DNA from: Haloterrigena gelatinilytica | Lineage (GTDB): Archaea; Halobacteriota; Halobacteria; Halobacteriales; Natrialbaceae | Direction: 5' to 3' | Length of the DNA stretch: 64,000 bases | Assembly: GCF_013342145.1 (NCBI RefSeq) | Contig: NZ_JABUQZ010000001.1 | Coordinates: 1,984,001 to 2,048,000, forward strand | Shown: one piece after another, positions 1-8,452 of the stretch | How positions within the stretch are numbered: position 1 is the stretch's first letter | How the letters are laid out: every line of letters starts with the position of its first letter | Made by a program: the position numbers and the translations under genes | Notes under the pieces: model-generated | The model's database searches: none | What the model saw: only the letters and a program-made list of their open reading frames with translations | What the model was told of the DNA's origin: nothing

Positions 1-2
1 AA

Positions 3-389
3 CTCCGGGACGCCGACGGGTCAGTTGAGGCGGACGAAGCGCTCGTGTGCGACCTCGAGGGAGCGGTCGCGGAGGGCGCGACGAGCAACCTGTTTTTCGT
101 CCGCGACGGCATCCTCCACACGCCGACGACCGAGGGGGACGTGCTGCCCGGGATCACTCGTAAGATCGTCCTCGAACTGGCGGCCGAGGAGGGCATTCCG
201 ACTCGAGAAGGCGAATACGATCTCGCGGACGTGCTCGAGGCCGACGAGGCGTTTCTGACGAACCGGACCTGGGAGCTCCGGCCGATCGCGACGTTAGACG
301 ACAGAGAGATCGGCGGCGGCCCCGTTACGGAGCGGCTCTCGCGGCTGTACGACGAGCGCGTCGAACGATCCTGTTACTTCTCGAGCTAA
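3..389 (+). CDS. pabC: Class IV aminotransferase / aminodeoxychorismate lyase, C-terminal part
   Basis: The gene enters the window already open and ends at TAA 387-389, giving about 128 C-terminal residues. The segment CDLEGAVAEGATSNLFFVRD followed by TPTTEGDVLPGITRKIV is the characteristic second half of fold-type IV PLP enzymes (branched-chain aminotransferase, D-amino-acid aminotransferase, aminodeoxychorismate lyase): the SN-x-F stretch and the LPGITR stretch lie around the cofactor. In haloarchaea such a gene often follows the trpE/trpG-like pair and is named pabC, making p-aminobenzoate from aminodeoxychorismate. The upstream neighbours are not visible, so the branched-chain aminotransferase alternative stays open. 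The fold assignment is firm; the substrate is inferred. Confidence 0.8.
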   Translation, partial: LRDADGSVEADEALVCDLEGAVAEGATSNLFFVRDGILHTPTTEGDVLPGITRKIVLELAAEEGIPTREGEYDLADVLEADEAFLTNRTWELRPIATLDDREIGGGPVTERLSRLYDERVERSCYFSS

Positions 390-413
390 CTCTGCGAGGC
401 GATCGCGGCTGCC

Positions 414-602
414 TCACGCATCGGCGGTCCGCAACGGAAGCGGCGGAATAGCGACCGTCAACCCGATTCCGGATCCGATCATGAGACCGACGTACCCGAG
501 GAGTTCGAACCGACCGAAGACGAGGACCTCGAGGCCGCCGAAGAGAAGGAAGGCGAGATCGTTCAGAACGCGAACGAGAGCGCGACGTTCCGGACGATCC
601 AC
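414..602 (-). CDS. Possible 62-residue membrane peptide, or a relic on the other strand
   Basis: The stretch between the aminotransferase stop and the MATE gene (390-748) is ambiguous. On the minus strand an ATG-initiated frame of 62 codons encodes a hydrophobic, glycine-rich peptide with two possible membrane segments (around LAFLLFGGLEVLVFG and YVGLMIGSGIGL). On the plus strand the codon-aligned antisense frame reads a very acidic segment (EEFEPTEDEDLEAAEEKEGE) typical of halophile proteins but has no start codon and stops near 644. In GC-rich haloarchaea one strand of an acidic gene mirrors a hydrophobic one, so only one can be real. Third-position GC looks similar on both. The plus-strand reading would be a gene remnant. 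Confidence 0.25.
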   Translation of the reverse strand: MDRPERRALVRVLNDLAFLLFGGLEVLVFGRFELLGYVGLMIGSGIGLTVAIPPLPLRTADA

Positions 603-748
603 TCGCTCATTTTTCGGCTATCACTTCGGATACCAAGCTGATAAGCGTGTCGCGAACCGCCTCGTCGTCGCGCCGTCTCGAGCGGGCGGACGTTCTCTCG
701 AGTTCCGATTGCAACAAGTTCAAGCCTCGGACGCCCCGAATTCAGATC

Positions 749-2131
749 GTGCTCTCCGGAGGACGACGGCGTCTGTTCGACGTCTGGCGGCGCGTGTTCG
801 ATCTCTCGTGGCCGGTGATGATCGAGCAGTTCCTCCGGACGATGATGCGGACGACCGACGTCGTCGTCACCGGGCTGTTCTCGCCCGCGGCGGTCGCGGC
901 CGTCGGGCTGGCGGACCTCTACGCGCGCCTGCCGCTACGGATCGGGCTGGGCCTGGGAAGCGGCGTTATCGCTCTCTCGAGTCAGGACACGGGCAGCGGC
1001 GCGACGGGTAACCGGGACGAGGCGATCACGCAGGCGATACTGCTCGGCGCGGTCGCCGGGCTCCCGTTCGTGCTGTTCGGCGTTCTCTTCGGCGAGCGGG
1101 CGATCGCCGTGCTGGGCGCCGAGCCCGAAGTGGCCCGCATGGGCGGGCTCTACCTCGCGATCATCTTCGCGACCAGCCCCGCCCGCCACGTGGCGCTGGT
1201 CGCCGCGCGGTCGATTCAGGGGGCCGGCGACACGCGGACGCCGATGTACCTCAACGTCGTCTCGAACGGCCTCAACATCGTCGGCACGCTCGTCCTCGGG
1301 TTGGGACTGGGGCCCGCACCGCGGCTCCACATCCTCGGCGTCGGCGTCGCGACCGCCTTCGGCAACGTCTTCTCCGCGCTCGCGCTCGCCGCCGCGATCC
1401 GCGGGCCGTGGACGCCGGCGAACTTCGTCCGCCCCCGCCAGTGGACGGTCACGAAGCAACTGCTCTCGATCAGCGCGCCGCGGATCGCGGAGGGGCTGGT
1501 GACGACCGTCCTCGAGTTCCCGTTCAACTCGATCCTGCTGGTCTTCGGGACGGACGTCAACGCGGCCTACCAGATCGGCCGGCGGGTCTATCAGCAACTG
1601 ACCAGTCCGCTCTCGCGGGGGTATCGGACCGGCACGAGCATCGTCGTCGGGCAGACCCTCGGCGACGGAGATCCGGCGGGCGCGCGGTACAACGGGTGGG
1701 CCGCGGCCGCGCTCGGCCTCCTGACCGTCGGCTCGCTCGGCGGCGCGATTTTCGTCGGCGCCGAACGGATCGTCGGCGTCTTTACCGACGATCCGTCGAC
1801 GATCGGCTACGCGGCCGGCTTCGCTCGCGCGTACGCCCTCGCGGCGCCGGCCACCGTCCTCTACGTCGTGCTCTCGGGGGCACTCACCAGCGGCAGCGAC
1901 ACGCGGACGCCCTTTATCGCCCGCGTCTCGGGAATGGCCGTCGGCATGCTCGGCGTCTCGGCCGTCGGCGGGATCTATCTGGACTACGGGATGTCGGCGG
2001 TGTACGCCTCCATCGTCGTCTTCTACGTCTGGGCGATGGGCTACGTCGCCGTCGGCTACTATCGGGGCGGCTGGGTCGAACGAACGCAAACGATGATGAA
2101 CGAGCGCGGCAGCGCGCCGAGCGAGGACTGA
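749..2131 (+). CDS. MATE family efflux transporter (first of two)
   Basis: This encodes about 460 residues with roughly twelve hydrophobic segments. The N-terminal signature FDLSWPVMIEQFLRTMMRTTDVVV and later GAGDTRTPMYLNVVSNGLNIVGT are characteristic of MATE (NorM/DinF-like) cation-coupled exporters, with the internal repeat restarting near QLLSISAPRIAEGLVTTVLEFPF. GTG at 749 is chosen because the residues read from the ATG at 647 are arginine- and serine-rich and unlike the family. The protein would export cationic or toxic organic compounds across the cytoplasmic membrane. A second, distinct MATE gene lies at 29609-31054. The family is secure; the substrate is unknown. Confidence 0.85.
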   Translation: MLSGGRRRLFDVWRRVFDLSWPVMIEQFLRTMMRTTDVVVTGLFSPAAVAAVGLADLYARLPLRIGLGLGSGVIALSSQDTGSGATGNRDEAITQAILLGAVAGLPFVLFGVLFGERAIAVLGAEPEVARMGGLYLAIIFATSPARHVALVAARSIQGAGDTRTPMYLNVVSNGLNIVGTLVLGLGLGPAPRLHILGVGVATAFGNVFSALALAAAIRGPWTPANFVRPRQWTVTKQLLSISAPRIAEGLVTTVLEFPFNSILLVFGTDVNAAYQIGRRVYQQLTSPLSRGYRTGTSIVVGQTLGDGDPAGARYNGWAAAALGLLTVGSLGGAIFVGAERIVGVFTDDPSTIGYAAGFARAYALAAPATVLYVVLSGALTSGSDTRTPFIARVSGMAVGMLGVSAVGGIYLDYGMSAVYASIVVFYVWAMGYVAVGYYRGGWVERTQTMMNERGSAPSED

Positions 2132-2159
2132 CCCAGTCGGCGGACTCGAGGGGAACCCG

Positions 2160-3290
2160 TCAGTCGGACTCGAGGGCGGACCGTTCGGGCTCGGCCGACT
2201 CGGCCGGCGCCTCGAGGAGTTCGCGCTCGGTTCCGGAGAGTTCGAGAACGAACTCGGAATCGAACGCCGAGGAGGGCGTCTGAAAGCCGGCCGGCAGGCG
2301 ACCGCGGCCGCTCCGGCCCCGCTCGCTCCCGTCGATGACGCGTTCGGCGGCGCTCACCGCGGCCTCGGCCGTCAGCGCGTAGGGGTTCGGGGTCCGGAGC
2401 CTGGCGCGGGCGCGACGCCCGGTCGTCTCGTCGACGGCCTCGCCCCAGACGGTCGCGGCGCCGGCCGAGCGGGCCGCGGCGTCCGGACCGTCGATTCGAG
2501 CGTCGACGAGGCGCTCGAGCGCGGCTTCGACCGGCCGGCGCTCGAGCAGCCAGCCCAGCGAATCGACGGCCGAGAGCGCGCGGGTCGCCCACGACGGCGC
2601 GGCCGCGTAGACTTCGATCGAGTCGATGCCCGTACTGTGGGCGGCGGTGACGACGTCGCCCCACGGAATCGTGACGGCGTGTTCGGGGCCGTCGCCGAAG
2701 TCGATCTCGCGGCTCCGGTAGGCGATCGGGACCTTGATGAGTCGGCCGTTGCGCCGGACGACGCCGTCGTCGCCGAGGTGTTCGACGAGCGTCCGGACTG
2801 TGCCACGAGAGAGCCCGCCGCCGCCCTTGATCCCCAGCGAGAGGGCGGTCGCCTCCGGCAGCTGTGCGTGGAGAAACGACGCCAAGCAGTCGGTGGGAAC
2901 GACGTCGAAGCCGACGCCGGGTAGGATCGTGATTCCCGCCGCCCGGGCCGCCTCGTCTCGGCGACGGAGCCGTTCGAACGCCTGGAACTCGCCGCTGATG
3001 TCGAGATAGTGGGTGTCGGTCTCGAGACAGGCGTCGACGAGGGGATCGACCGTGTTCACGAACGGTCCGGCGCAGTTCAACACGGCGTCGAACGACCGGA
3101 GGTGGGCGGCGACGTCCGCGGCGTCGCTCAGGTCGAAGGTTCGCCCTTCGACGCCGAGTTCGTCCGCCTGCCGAGAGACGGCGCGACCGTTGCGGCCGGC
3201 GACGACCGGGGACCCTCCTCGAGAGACGGCTTCGCGGGCGATCAGTCGGCCGGTGTAGCCGTAGGAGCCGTAGATGAGAAGGGAGTCCAT
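2160..3290 (-). CDS. Saccharopine dehydrogenase-like NAD(P)-binding oxidoreductase
   Basis: The 376-residue protein begins MDSLLIYGSYGYTGRLIARE, a Rossmann motif with the GSYGYTG variant found in the saccharopine dehydrogenase-like and trans-acting enoyl reductase family. NCAGPF (around residue 90) and DISGEF (around 118) are further family landmarks. These proteins reduce or oxidise a carbonyl or enoyl substrate with NAD(P); in haloarchaea the substrate is not established. It stands alone, convergent with the MATE gene and divergent from the Rieske gene at 3382, with 91 bases between the two starts that must hold both promoters. Lysine or lipid pathway roles cannot be told apart from sequence alone. 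Confidence 0.85.
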   Translation of the reverse strand: MDSLLIYGSYGYTGRLIAREAVSRGGSPVVAGRNGRAVSRQADELGVEGRTFDLSDAADVAAHLRSFDAVLNCAGPFVNTVDPLVDACLETDTHYLDISGEFQAFERLRRRDEAARAAGITILPGVGFDVVPTDCLASFLHAQLPEATALSLGIKGGGGLSRGTVRTLVEHLGDDGVVRRNGRLIKVPIAYRSREIDFGDGPEHAVTIPWGDVVTAAHSTGIDSIEVYAAAPSWATRALSAVDSLGWLLERRPVEAALERLVDARIDGPDAAARSAGAATVWGEAVDETTGRRARARLRTPNPYALTAEAAVSAAERVIDGSERGRSGRGRLPAGFQTPSSAFDSEFVLELSGTERELLEAPAESAEPERSALESD

Positions 3291-3381
3291 AGCCGTCGTT
3301 TGGCACTCGGGATGTTAAATCTGCGTCAGACGTTCGCGCGATCGAAACGTTCACGACGGCGGACCCGTAACCGAGCGGGCG

Positions 3382-3831
3382 ATGGACGCGTCCCAACGGA
3401 TCACTGCGCTCGAGGACGTGCCGACGGATTCGACGGTGCTCTTCCGGGTGACCGACGGCTCCGACGGCGAGCGGGAGGCGATTCTCGTGGCCACCGAGAA
3501 CGGCGACGACGGAACCGACGGCGAGTCCGAGGAAGACCGACTCGCCTGCTGGCTGAACTACTGCCAGCATCTCACCCACATCAAGATCGACAAGGGGTCG
3601 GGCGCCCCGATGCGAAACGGGGAACTCGTCTGTGCCAACCACGGCGCCTACTTCGACGCCGACTCCGGGGTGTGTACGTACGGCCCCTGCGAGGGCGCTT
3701 ACCTCACCGATCTCGAGGTGACGGTCGACGACGGCGACGTCTACCTGACCGACGACGACTACGAGTACGTCGGCGCGGGACCGGTCGACGACGACGACGA
3801 TCTCTCCTCGAGTTCTAACGTCAAAATATAG
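3382..3831 (+). CDS. Rieske [2Fe-2S] domain protein
   Basis: The 149-residue acidic protein carries a Rieske cluster site: the first half is CQH within LNYCQHLTHIKI, the second CANHGAYF, giving the C-x-H ... C-x2-H ligand pattern. The spacing contains KGSGAPMRNGEL, usual for small soluble Rieske ferredoxins of haloarchaea. There is no signal peptide or membrane segment, so it is not the bc1-type subunit; it should be a cytoplasmic electron carrier or a ferredoxin component of an unidentified oxygenase. The C-terminus is an aspartate run, common in halophile proteins. No partner oxygenase is adjacent. Confidence 0.85.
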   Translation: MDASQRITALEDVPTDSTVLFRVTDGSDGEREAILVATENGDDGTDGESEEDRLACWLNYCQHLTHIKIDKGSGAPMRNGELVCANHGAYFDADSGVCTYGPCEGAYLTDLEVTVDDGDVYLTDDDYEYVGAGPVDDDDDLSSSSNVKI

Positions 3832-3873
3832 GATTGCTCGTCTCTCTCCGGGGATCCTCGGGTACAGCGGCGG

Positions 3874-4236
3874 CTACTCGAGGCCGATCGGGACGACGAG
3901 GTCGCGCTCCTGGTCGTACTCGAGCAGGCCGGCGTCGACCAGTCGCGGCAGGTGGTCGTGATACAGCGAGAGATAAATCTCGTGGACGCGCTCGGCGGAG
4001 ATGTTCGGAACCTGGCAGCCGGTTTCCCGGACGGCGACCTCCTCGGCGGCGTCGGGCAGCGTCAGCGACTCGCCGTAGGTGCGCATCACCGACAGCAGCA
4101 GTCGGCGGCGCTGGGCGGCCAGTAGTCCGAACGCGTCGTCGACCGTCTCGGCTGACGCGTCACAGCCCTCGAGTTCGTCGAGGACTGCCAGCACGAAGTC
4201 GACACAGTCGGACTCGGAGTTGGGTGTGGCAGTCAT
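3874..4236 (-). CDS. Winged-helix DUF7344-type regulatory protein
   Basis: About 120 residues from ATG 4236 (an upstream in-frame ATG at 4278 would add an unlikely basic leader). The segment DDAFGLLAAQRRRLLLSVMRTYGESLTLPDAAEEVA followed by RVHEIYLSLYHDHLPRLVDAGLLEYDQERD matches the haloarchaeal small winged-helix family in which a helical start is followed by a wing with the H-x-H-LP-LVDAGL pattern. Such proteins are predicted DNA-binding regulators or partners in phosphorelay outputs. It is transcribed toward the Rieske gene, which ends 43 bases beyond its stop. DNA targets are unknown. The fold call rests on pattern recognition. Confidence 0.75.
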   Translation of the reverse strand: MTATPNSESDCVDFVLAVLDELEGCDASAETVDDAFGLLAAQRRRLLLSVMRTYGESLTLPDAAEEVAVRETGCQVPNISAERVHEIYLSLYHDHLPRLVDAGLLEYDQERDLVVPIGLE

Positions 4237-4439
4237 TCGTAGCCTCCATGGCCTCTCGAAACGGACGGACGCCTGCATCGGAGAGACGAGAACGGTCGCA
4301 GGCGCCGATGGACAGCGGATCGACCGTCCGTTCGCTCGAGGGTGTGTACCGATTTCTCGGGAGCACAGTAAATATTAGTATCGAATCCGATCTAGACGCC
4401 CCGTCTGGGATGACTCTCGCCGCCTCGAGACTGTCTCGA

Positions 4440-4736
4440 TCACTCGATCGTCAGGGTCGGTTCGGTGACCGATTCGCTCTTGCAGCCGGGACACCGCGAG
4501 GGGAGGTTCAGGAGGTCGTCGAAGTCGTCGAAGCCGCAGTCCCGACACGTCGGCGGTGCGACGAGTAGCTGTTCGTCCGCGTCGTTCCCGCCGATCGATC
4601 GGGAGACGTGTTCGGCGTGGCGAACCACCGATTCCGGCGTCAGATCGAGCCGGACCGCGAGTTCGCTGGGCGTTGCGGGATCGTCTCGGAGAGCGTCGGC
4701 GAGTCGCTGTCGCGTCGTTTCGTCGGCCTCGCGCAT
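4440..4736 (-). CDS. HTH-zinc ribbon transcriptional regulator (COG3357-like)
   Basis: The 98-residue protein combines an N-terminal helix-turn-helix (residues about 1-45; ATPSELAVRLDLTPESVVRHAEHV) with a C-terminal zinc ribbon whose cysteines sit in CRDCG and CPGCKSE. This is the layout of the archaeal predicted transcriptional regulators with an HTH fused to a zinc ribbon. It is a stand-alone gene divergent from the nucleotidyltransferase at 4879. Targets are unknown; autoregulation or control of the divergent gene is possible but not shown. Confidence 0.8.
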   Translation of the reverse strand: MREADETTRQRLADALRDDPATPSELAVRLDLTPESVVRHAEHVSRSIGGNDADEQLLVAPPTCRDCGFDDFDDLLNLPSRCPGCKSESVTEPTLTIE

Positions 4737-4850
4737 ACGTCCGAAAAACGGCCGTCCGACCGTTAGCCTGTCGGTCGCCGACCACGAACGACGGCCGCGT
4801 TCGACGCCGGAATCCGACGACGGCGAGGCGATCGCTGAAAGGGCAAATCA

Positions 4851-4858
4851 CTTATCAC
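4851..4858 (+). promoter_or_regulatory. Archaeal TATA box for the nucleotidyltransferase gene
   Basis: The AT-rich octamer CTTATCAC is centred about 25 bases before ATG 4879 in GC-rich surroundings, the spacing expected for a leaderless or nearly leaderless haloarchaeal transcript. Confidence 0.5.
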
Positions 4859-4878
4859 AGGCAGATGAATGACGAGCC

Positions 4879-5853
4879 ATGAAAGCCGTGGTCCTCGCCG
4901 GCGGGTACGCGACTCGAATGTGGCCGATCACGAAACATCGACCCAAGATGTTCCTCCCGATCGGTGACTCCACTGTCATCGATCGCATCTTCGCCGAACT
5001 CGAGGCTGACGACCGGATCGACGAGGTCTTCGTCAGCACCAACGAGCGGTTCGCCCCCGATTTCGAAGCCCATCTCGCCGACAGCGAGTTCGAGAAGCCG
5101 CGGCTGTCGGTCGAGGACACGACCGAGGAAGACGACAAGTTCGGCGTCGTCGGCGCGCTCGCGCAGCTGATCGACCGCGAGAACGTCGACGACGATCTGC
5201 TGGTCATCGCCGGCGACAACCTGATCAGCTTCGACGTCGCGGACTTCGTGGACTACTTCGAGGACCACAGTGCGCCGACGCTGGCCGCCTACGACGTCGG
5301 CTCTCGCGAGAAGGCCAAATCCTACGGCCTGGTCGAACTCGAGGACGAGCGCGTCGTCGACTTCCAGGAGAAACCCGACGATCCCAACAGCACGCTCGTC
5401 TCGATCGCCTGTTACGCGTTCCCGCAGGACTCGCTGTCCCTGTTTCCCACGTACCTCGAGGAGGGGAACAACCCCGACGAGCCGGGCTGGTTCATCCAGT
5501 GGCTCCAGAACCGGGAGGCGACCTACGCCTACACCTTCGACGGCGCCTGGTTCGACATCGGCACCCCAGAGAGCTACCTCGACGCCGTCGGCTGGCACCT
5601 CGACGGCGACTCGCTTGTCGCCGACTCGGCGACCCTCGAGGACGCCTCGATCGGTGACAACGTCCACGTCATGGGCGACGTCACCCTCGAGAACACCGAT
5701 CTCGACCACGCCGTGATCTTCCCCGACGCGACGGTCCGGGACGCCGACATCCGTCGCTCGATCATCGACGAGGGTACCCACCTCGAGGACTTGGATCTCG
5801 CGGGCGCGCTCATCGGCGCCCACACGACGATTACGAACCACCCCGGAGAGTAA
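4879..5853 (+). CDS. Sugar-phosphate nucleotidyltransferase (NDP-sugar synthase)
   Basis: The 324-residue protein starts with the nucleotidyltransferase signature VLAGGYATRMWPITKHRPK, where the G-x-G-T-R-type loop and the lysine bind NTP. GDNL (around residue 113) carries the metal-binding aspartate and FQEKP (around 168) the sugar-binding site. The last 70 residues (ASIGDNVHVMGDVTLEN, DATVRDADI) form left-handed beta-helix hexapeptide repeats. It would make an NDP-activated sugar such as dTDP- or UDP-glucose, in haloarchaea often for glycan synthesis or protein glycosylation. No glycosyltransferase lies next to it, so the precise sugar is open. Confidence 0.85.
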   Translation: MKAVVLAGGYATRMWPITKHRPKMFLPIGDSTVIDRIFAELEADDRIDEVFVSTNERFAPDFEAHLADSEFEKPRLSVEDTTEEDDKFGVVGALAQLIDRENVDDDLLVIAGDNLISFDVADFVDYFEDHSAPTLAAYDVGSREKAKSYGLVELEDERVVDFQEKPDDPNSTLVSIACYAFPQDSLSLFPTYLEEGNNPDEPGWFIQWLQNREATYAYTFDGAWFDIGTPESYLDAVGWHLDGDSLVADSATLEDASIGDNVHVMGDVTLENTDLDHAVIFPDATVRDADIRRSIIDEGTHLEDLDLAGALIGAHTTITNHPGE

Positions 5854-5983
5854 CCGACGCGCCGACCGCCCGAACGGCGAACCGGTCGCCGGATAGGTGG
5901 TCCCGGACGACCGCACCTCGTTTTCGGAGTGAACTGGTCGATACAGCTATCAGTCTCCCGTGTGACGTGTGTCGACGAAGCGT

Positions 5984-6709
5984 ATGTCACGGACGGTTCA
6001 GTCGGTTCTCGACCGGTACGCCGAGGGCGTTCCCGACGAGCGACTCGCAGCCGCCTTCCGCGAGCGCCGCCGCTGGACCGGCGACGATCCGCGGCTATTG
6101 CTCGCGGAGGCGGCCGCGTCGACGACCGGCCAGCGCTTTCTCGCCGGCGTCAAACCGACCGTCGAGCGGTTCCGCGAGGCGTTCGTCGCGACCGGCCGAA
6201 TCGAGTCGCTGGCCGACCTCGCCGCCGTCGATCCCGAGGACGACGCCCTCGTCGCGGCCGTCGGTGCCCAGCGCAAGCGACGCGTTCTGCTCGAAGCCGC
6301 GGCCGCGCTCGCGACTCGGCCGGCGGCCGACGATCGCTCGGCGTTGATCGGCTGGGCGGAAACGGCGGACCACTACCGCTACGACGAGGACCCGATCGGT
6401 TCGATCGCCGGCGTCGGTCCCGCAACCTTCCAGTACCTGCGCCAGCTCGCGGGCGTCGAGACGATCCGGGCGGATCCGACCGTCGTCCGGTTGATCGACG
6501 CCGTCGCCGACGACCTCGAGTCGTCGCCGCTGGACACCGCGAGCGATCTCCGGACGATCGCGTCCGGCGAGTGGCTGGCCCTCGAGTCGTCGTACTCCGC
6601 GCTCGAGATCGACCGAATCGCGTGGTGGACGGCTACGGACGCCGACGAGCGCGCGGCCGTCCTCGAGGTCCACGGCTCGCCGGCCATCGCTGTGACCGAC
6701 TGCGAATAG
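5984..6709 (+). CDS. Uncharacterised protein with HhH-like motif
   Basis: About 241 residues from ATG 5984; an in-frame GTG at 5969 would add five. It is mostly helical and acidic with no signal peptide or membrane segment. The stretch GSIAGVGPATFQYLRQLAGVETIRADPTVVRLID resembles the helix-hairpin-helix plus following helix of endonuclease III-type glycosylases (G-VGP-TA-YL-x-L-GV then D-x-x-V-R), but the catalytic lysine motif and FeS cysteines of that family are not seen. It may be a DNA-binding relative that lost glycosylase chemistry, or the resemblance may be superficial. No operon partner. Confidence 0.6.
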   Translation: MSRTVQSVLDRYAEGVPDERLAAAFRERRRWTGDDPRLLLAEAAASTTGQRFLAGVKPTVERFREAFVATGRIESLADLAAVDPEDDALVAAVGAQRKRRVLLEAAAALATRPAADDRSALIGWAETADHYRYDEDPIGSIAGVGPATFQYLRQLAGVETIRADPTVVRLIDAVADDLESSPLDTASDLRTIASGEWLALESSYSALEIDRIAWWTATDADERAAVLEVHGSPAIAVTDCE

Positions 6710-6852
6710 ACGGGCTCGAGCGACGGCTAACCGTCTCGGACCGGACGAACACTACCGGGCGAATAGGAATCGGAATAGGAATAGAACGGTATCGCGACGA
6801 TTCACACAGAGAATTCCTCCCCTCGAGTTCGGACTGGATCGGACCGAGCGCG

Positions 6853-7770
6853 TTAGCTGCCGGTGTTCAGATACTCGTCGGTCGACATCTCAAACACGAT
6901 CGTCACGAGTCGACCGTCCCGAGAGATGTCGTCCAGCTCGACGTCCGCCGACTGATACTGCGATTCGATTTCGTCGAGGTCGACCCCGGCTTCGCTCTTG
7001 TACAGATCGCGTTGCTCGATGGTCGTCCCCGTGCTCTCGACCGTTGCCGTCTCGCGTCTCGCGACGACCGCGTCGTCGGACGCGCTTTCGGCGAACGACT
7101 CGCTCTGTACGTGGACGAACTCCATGTCGCCGTCGGCGTCCCCGTCGGAGAGCTGCGCGAAGAGATCGCTCTCGTCGGCGAGTCGAGCCGCGTCCCCGGC
7201 GTTGGTATCGATCAAGAGTTCGATCTCCTCGCGGGCGTCGAACGACTGGTAAGCGCTCGGCTCCGATCTGATGAGATACTCCCCGTCGGTCGCGACGGTG
7301 ACGGACGACTCCTCCTCGTCGTAGAGGTCGAATCCCGCGTAGCCCTCCGCCTCGGACACCGACATTTCGTCGATGATCGCCCCGGGATCGAACGATCCGG
7401 TGAGAATCTCGGCGTTACCCGCGTTGACGACGGCGTCGATATTCTCGGCTTCGAGGCTCTCGTCGTAGCGCTCCGTCAGGTCCGAACGGAACTCCTCCGC
7501 GTACGACGGCTCCGCCTCGAGGAGCGCGTTGAGATCCATCTCCACGGCGACGATCGAGTCCCGGGACAATTCGCTGGGATCGTAGGTCCAATCGGTGTAC
7601 TCGAGGACGTCGGTCTCGGTCTCGGTCTCACCGTCGGTTTCCGCTTCGTCGTCTTCGTCCCCGTTCTCTCCGTCCGTACTGGTTTCGTCGCTACAGCCGG
7701 CGAGCGCAGCCAGCAGCCCGACGCTCGTCCCCCCGGCCGTCGCTCGAAGCACCGCTCGTCTCGATTGCAT
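6853..7770 (-). CDS. Tat-exported lipoprotein of unknown function
   Basis: The 305-residue protein begins MQSRRAVLRATAGGTSVGLLAALAGC: an SRRAVLR twin-arginine-type motif, a hydrophobic stretch and a lipobox LAGC at about residue 26, so export by Tat and lipid anchoring are expected. After the cysteine comes a D/E/T-rich linker (about 30 residues), typical of haloarchaeal surface lipoproteins, then a globular region without a recognised domain. A clear TATA box precedes the start. No neighbour suggests a pathway. Confidence 0.75.
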   Translation of the reverse strand: MQSRRAVLRATAGGTSVGLLAALAGCSDETSTDGENGDEDDEAETDGETETETDVLEYTDWTYDPSELSRDSIVAVEMDLNALLEAEPSYAEEFRSDLTERYDESLEAENIDAVVNAGNAEILTGSFDPGAIIDEMSVSEAEGYAGFDLYDEEESSVTVATDGEYLIRSEPSAYQSFDAREEIELLIDTNAGDAARLADESDLFAQLSDGDADGDMEFVHVQSESFAESASDDAVVARRETATVESTGTTIEQRDLYKSEAGVDLDEIESQYQSADVELDDISRDGRLVTIVFEMSTDEYLNTGS

Positions 7771-7790
7771 TCTATTCGTGAAAGTCAGTA

Positions 7791-7800
7791 AAACTATAAA
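7791..7800 (-). promoter_or_regulatory. TATA box of the lipoprotein gene
   Basis: On the minus strand TTTATAGTTT lies about 26 bases upstream of ATG 7770, surrounded by an unusually AT-rich stretch, consistent with a strong haloarchaeal promoter. The remaining 217-base gap to 7987 shows no gene. Confidence 0.55.
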
Positions 7801-7987
7801 ATTGTTCTGGCAGTGAGCTACCGCGTGACCAGACGCCCGTATCGCCGTCCTCGTGGTTGGAGCGGCGGTTTAGCTACACGAAAAGTGCTAGGATATCTGA
7901 CGGCAGTGCCGTCTCCGCACTTCTCTGCCGTGCCGATGCATCCTCTCCGACGGGCGGCCAGTCCCCAGGTGAGTCCGTGGCGGCGAC

Positions 7988-8452
7988 TCAGGCCGTCAAC
8001 GTCCGGACGTTCTCGAGCCCGTTCTCGGCCTCGGCTTTCGTCTGCTCGAGCGGGGCGACGACCTCGTCGGGCAGATCCATCCGATCGGCCAGCGTCAGCA
8101 GCGTCTCGAGTTTCGTGATCTCGAGGCGCTCGATCCCGCGGCCGAGTTCCGTCTCGACGAGATCGCCGAGGTGCGGGTCTTCGACGTCCCGAACGATCTC
8201 CTCGCGGTCCTCGCGCAGCCCCGCCAGCGAGGAGCTCTCGAGCGCGCCGGGCTCTTCCTGTACGGCGTCGAACAGCGTTTCGAGCCGCCCGATCTGCTCG
8301 GACGTGGTCTCGCTGTGGGCCATGTAGTACTCCTCGAGGTCCTCGTCGGTCGCCGCCTCGGCCAGCTCCGACTGGAGGTCCTCGAGTTCCCGTTCGATCT
8401 GGTACAGTTCGCGCAGTTCGCGGACGAACAGGTCGCGCTGGGATTCGATCAT
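7988..8452 (-). CDS. Ferritin-like DUF892 (YciE/YciF) family protein
   Basis: About 154 residues from ATG 8452. MIESQRDLFVRELRELYQIERELEDLQSELAEAA followed by AHSETTSEQIGRLETLFDAV is the helical pattern of the DUF892/YciF family, a four-helix ferritin-like bundle with conserved E-x-x-x-LY and H/E residues that may bind a di-iron site. Bacterial members respond to osmotic or general stress. It lies directly downstream of the FGGY kinase gene, whose frame overlaps it by four bases as read; that overlap probably results from a frameshift (see kinase). Confidence 0.8.
   Translation of the reverse strand: MIESQRDLFVRELRELYQIERELEDLQSELAEAATDEDLEEYYMAHSETTSEQIGRLETLFDAVQEEPGALESSSLAGLREDREEIVRDVEDPHLGDLVETELGRGIERLEITKLETLLTLADRMDLPDEVVAPLEQTKAEAENGLENVRTLTA

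Noticed and set aside
935..2089. Long minus-strand frame opposite the first MATE gene
   Set aside because: Mirror of a GC-rich gene: the MATE reading has twelve membrane helices and family motifs, whereas the antisense protein is a featureless R/D/E-rich sequence.
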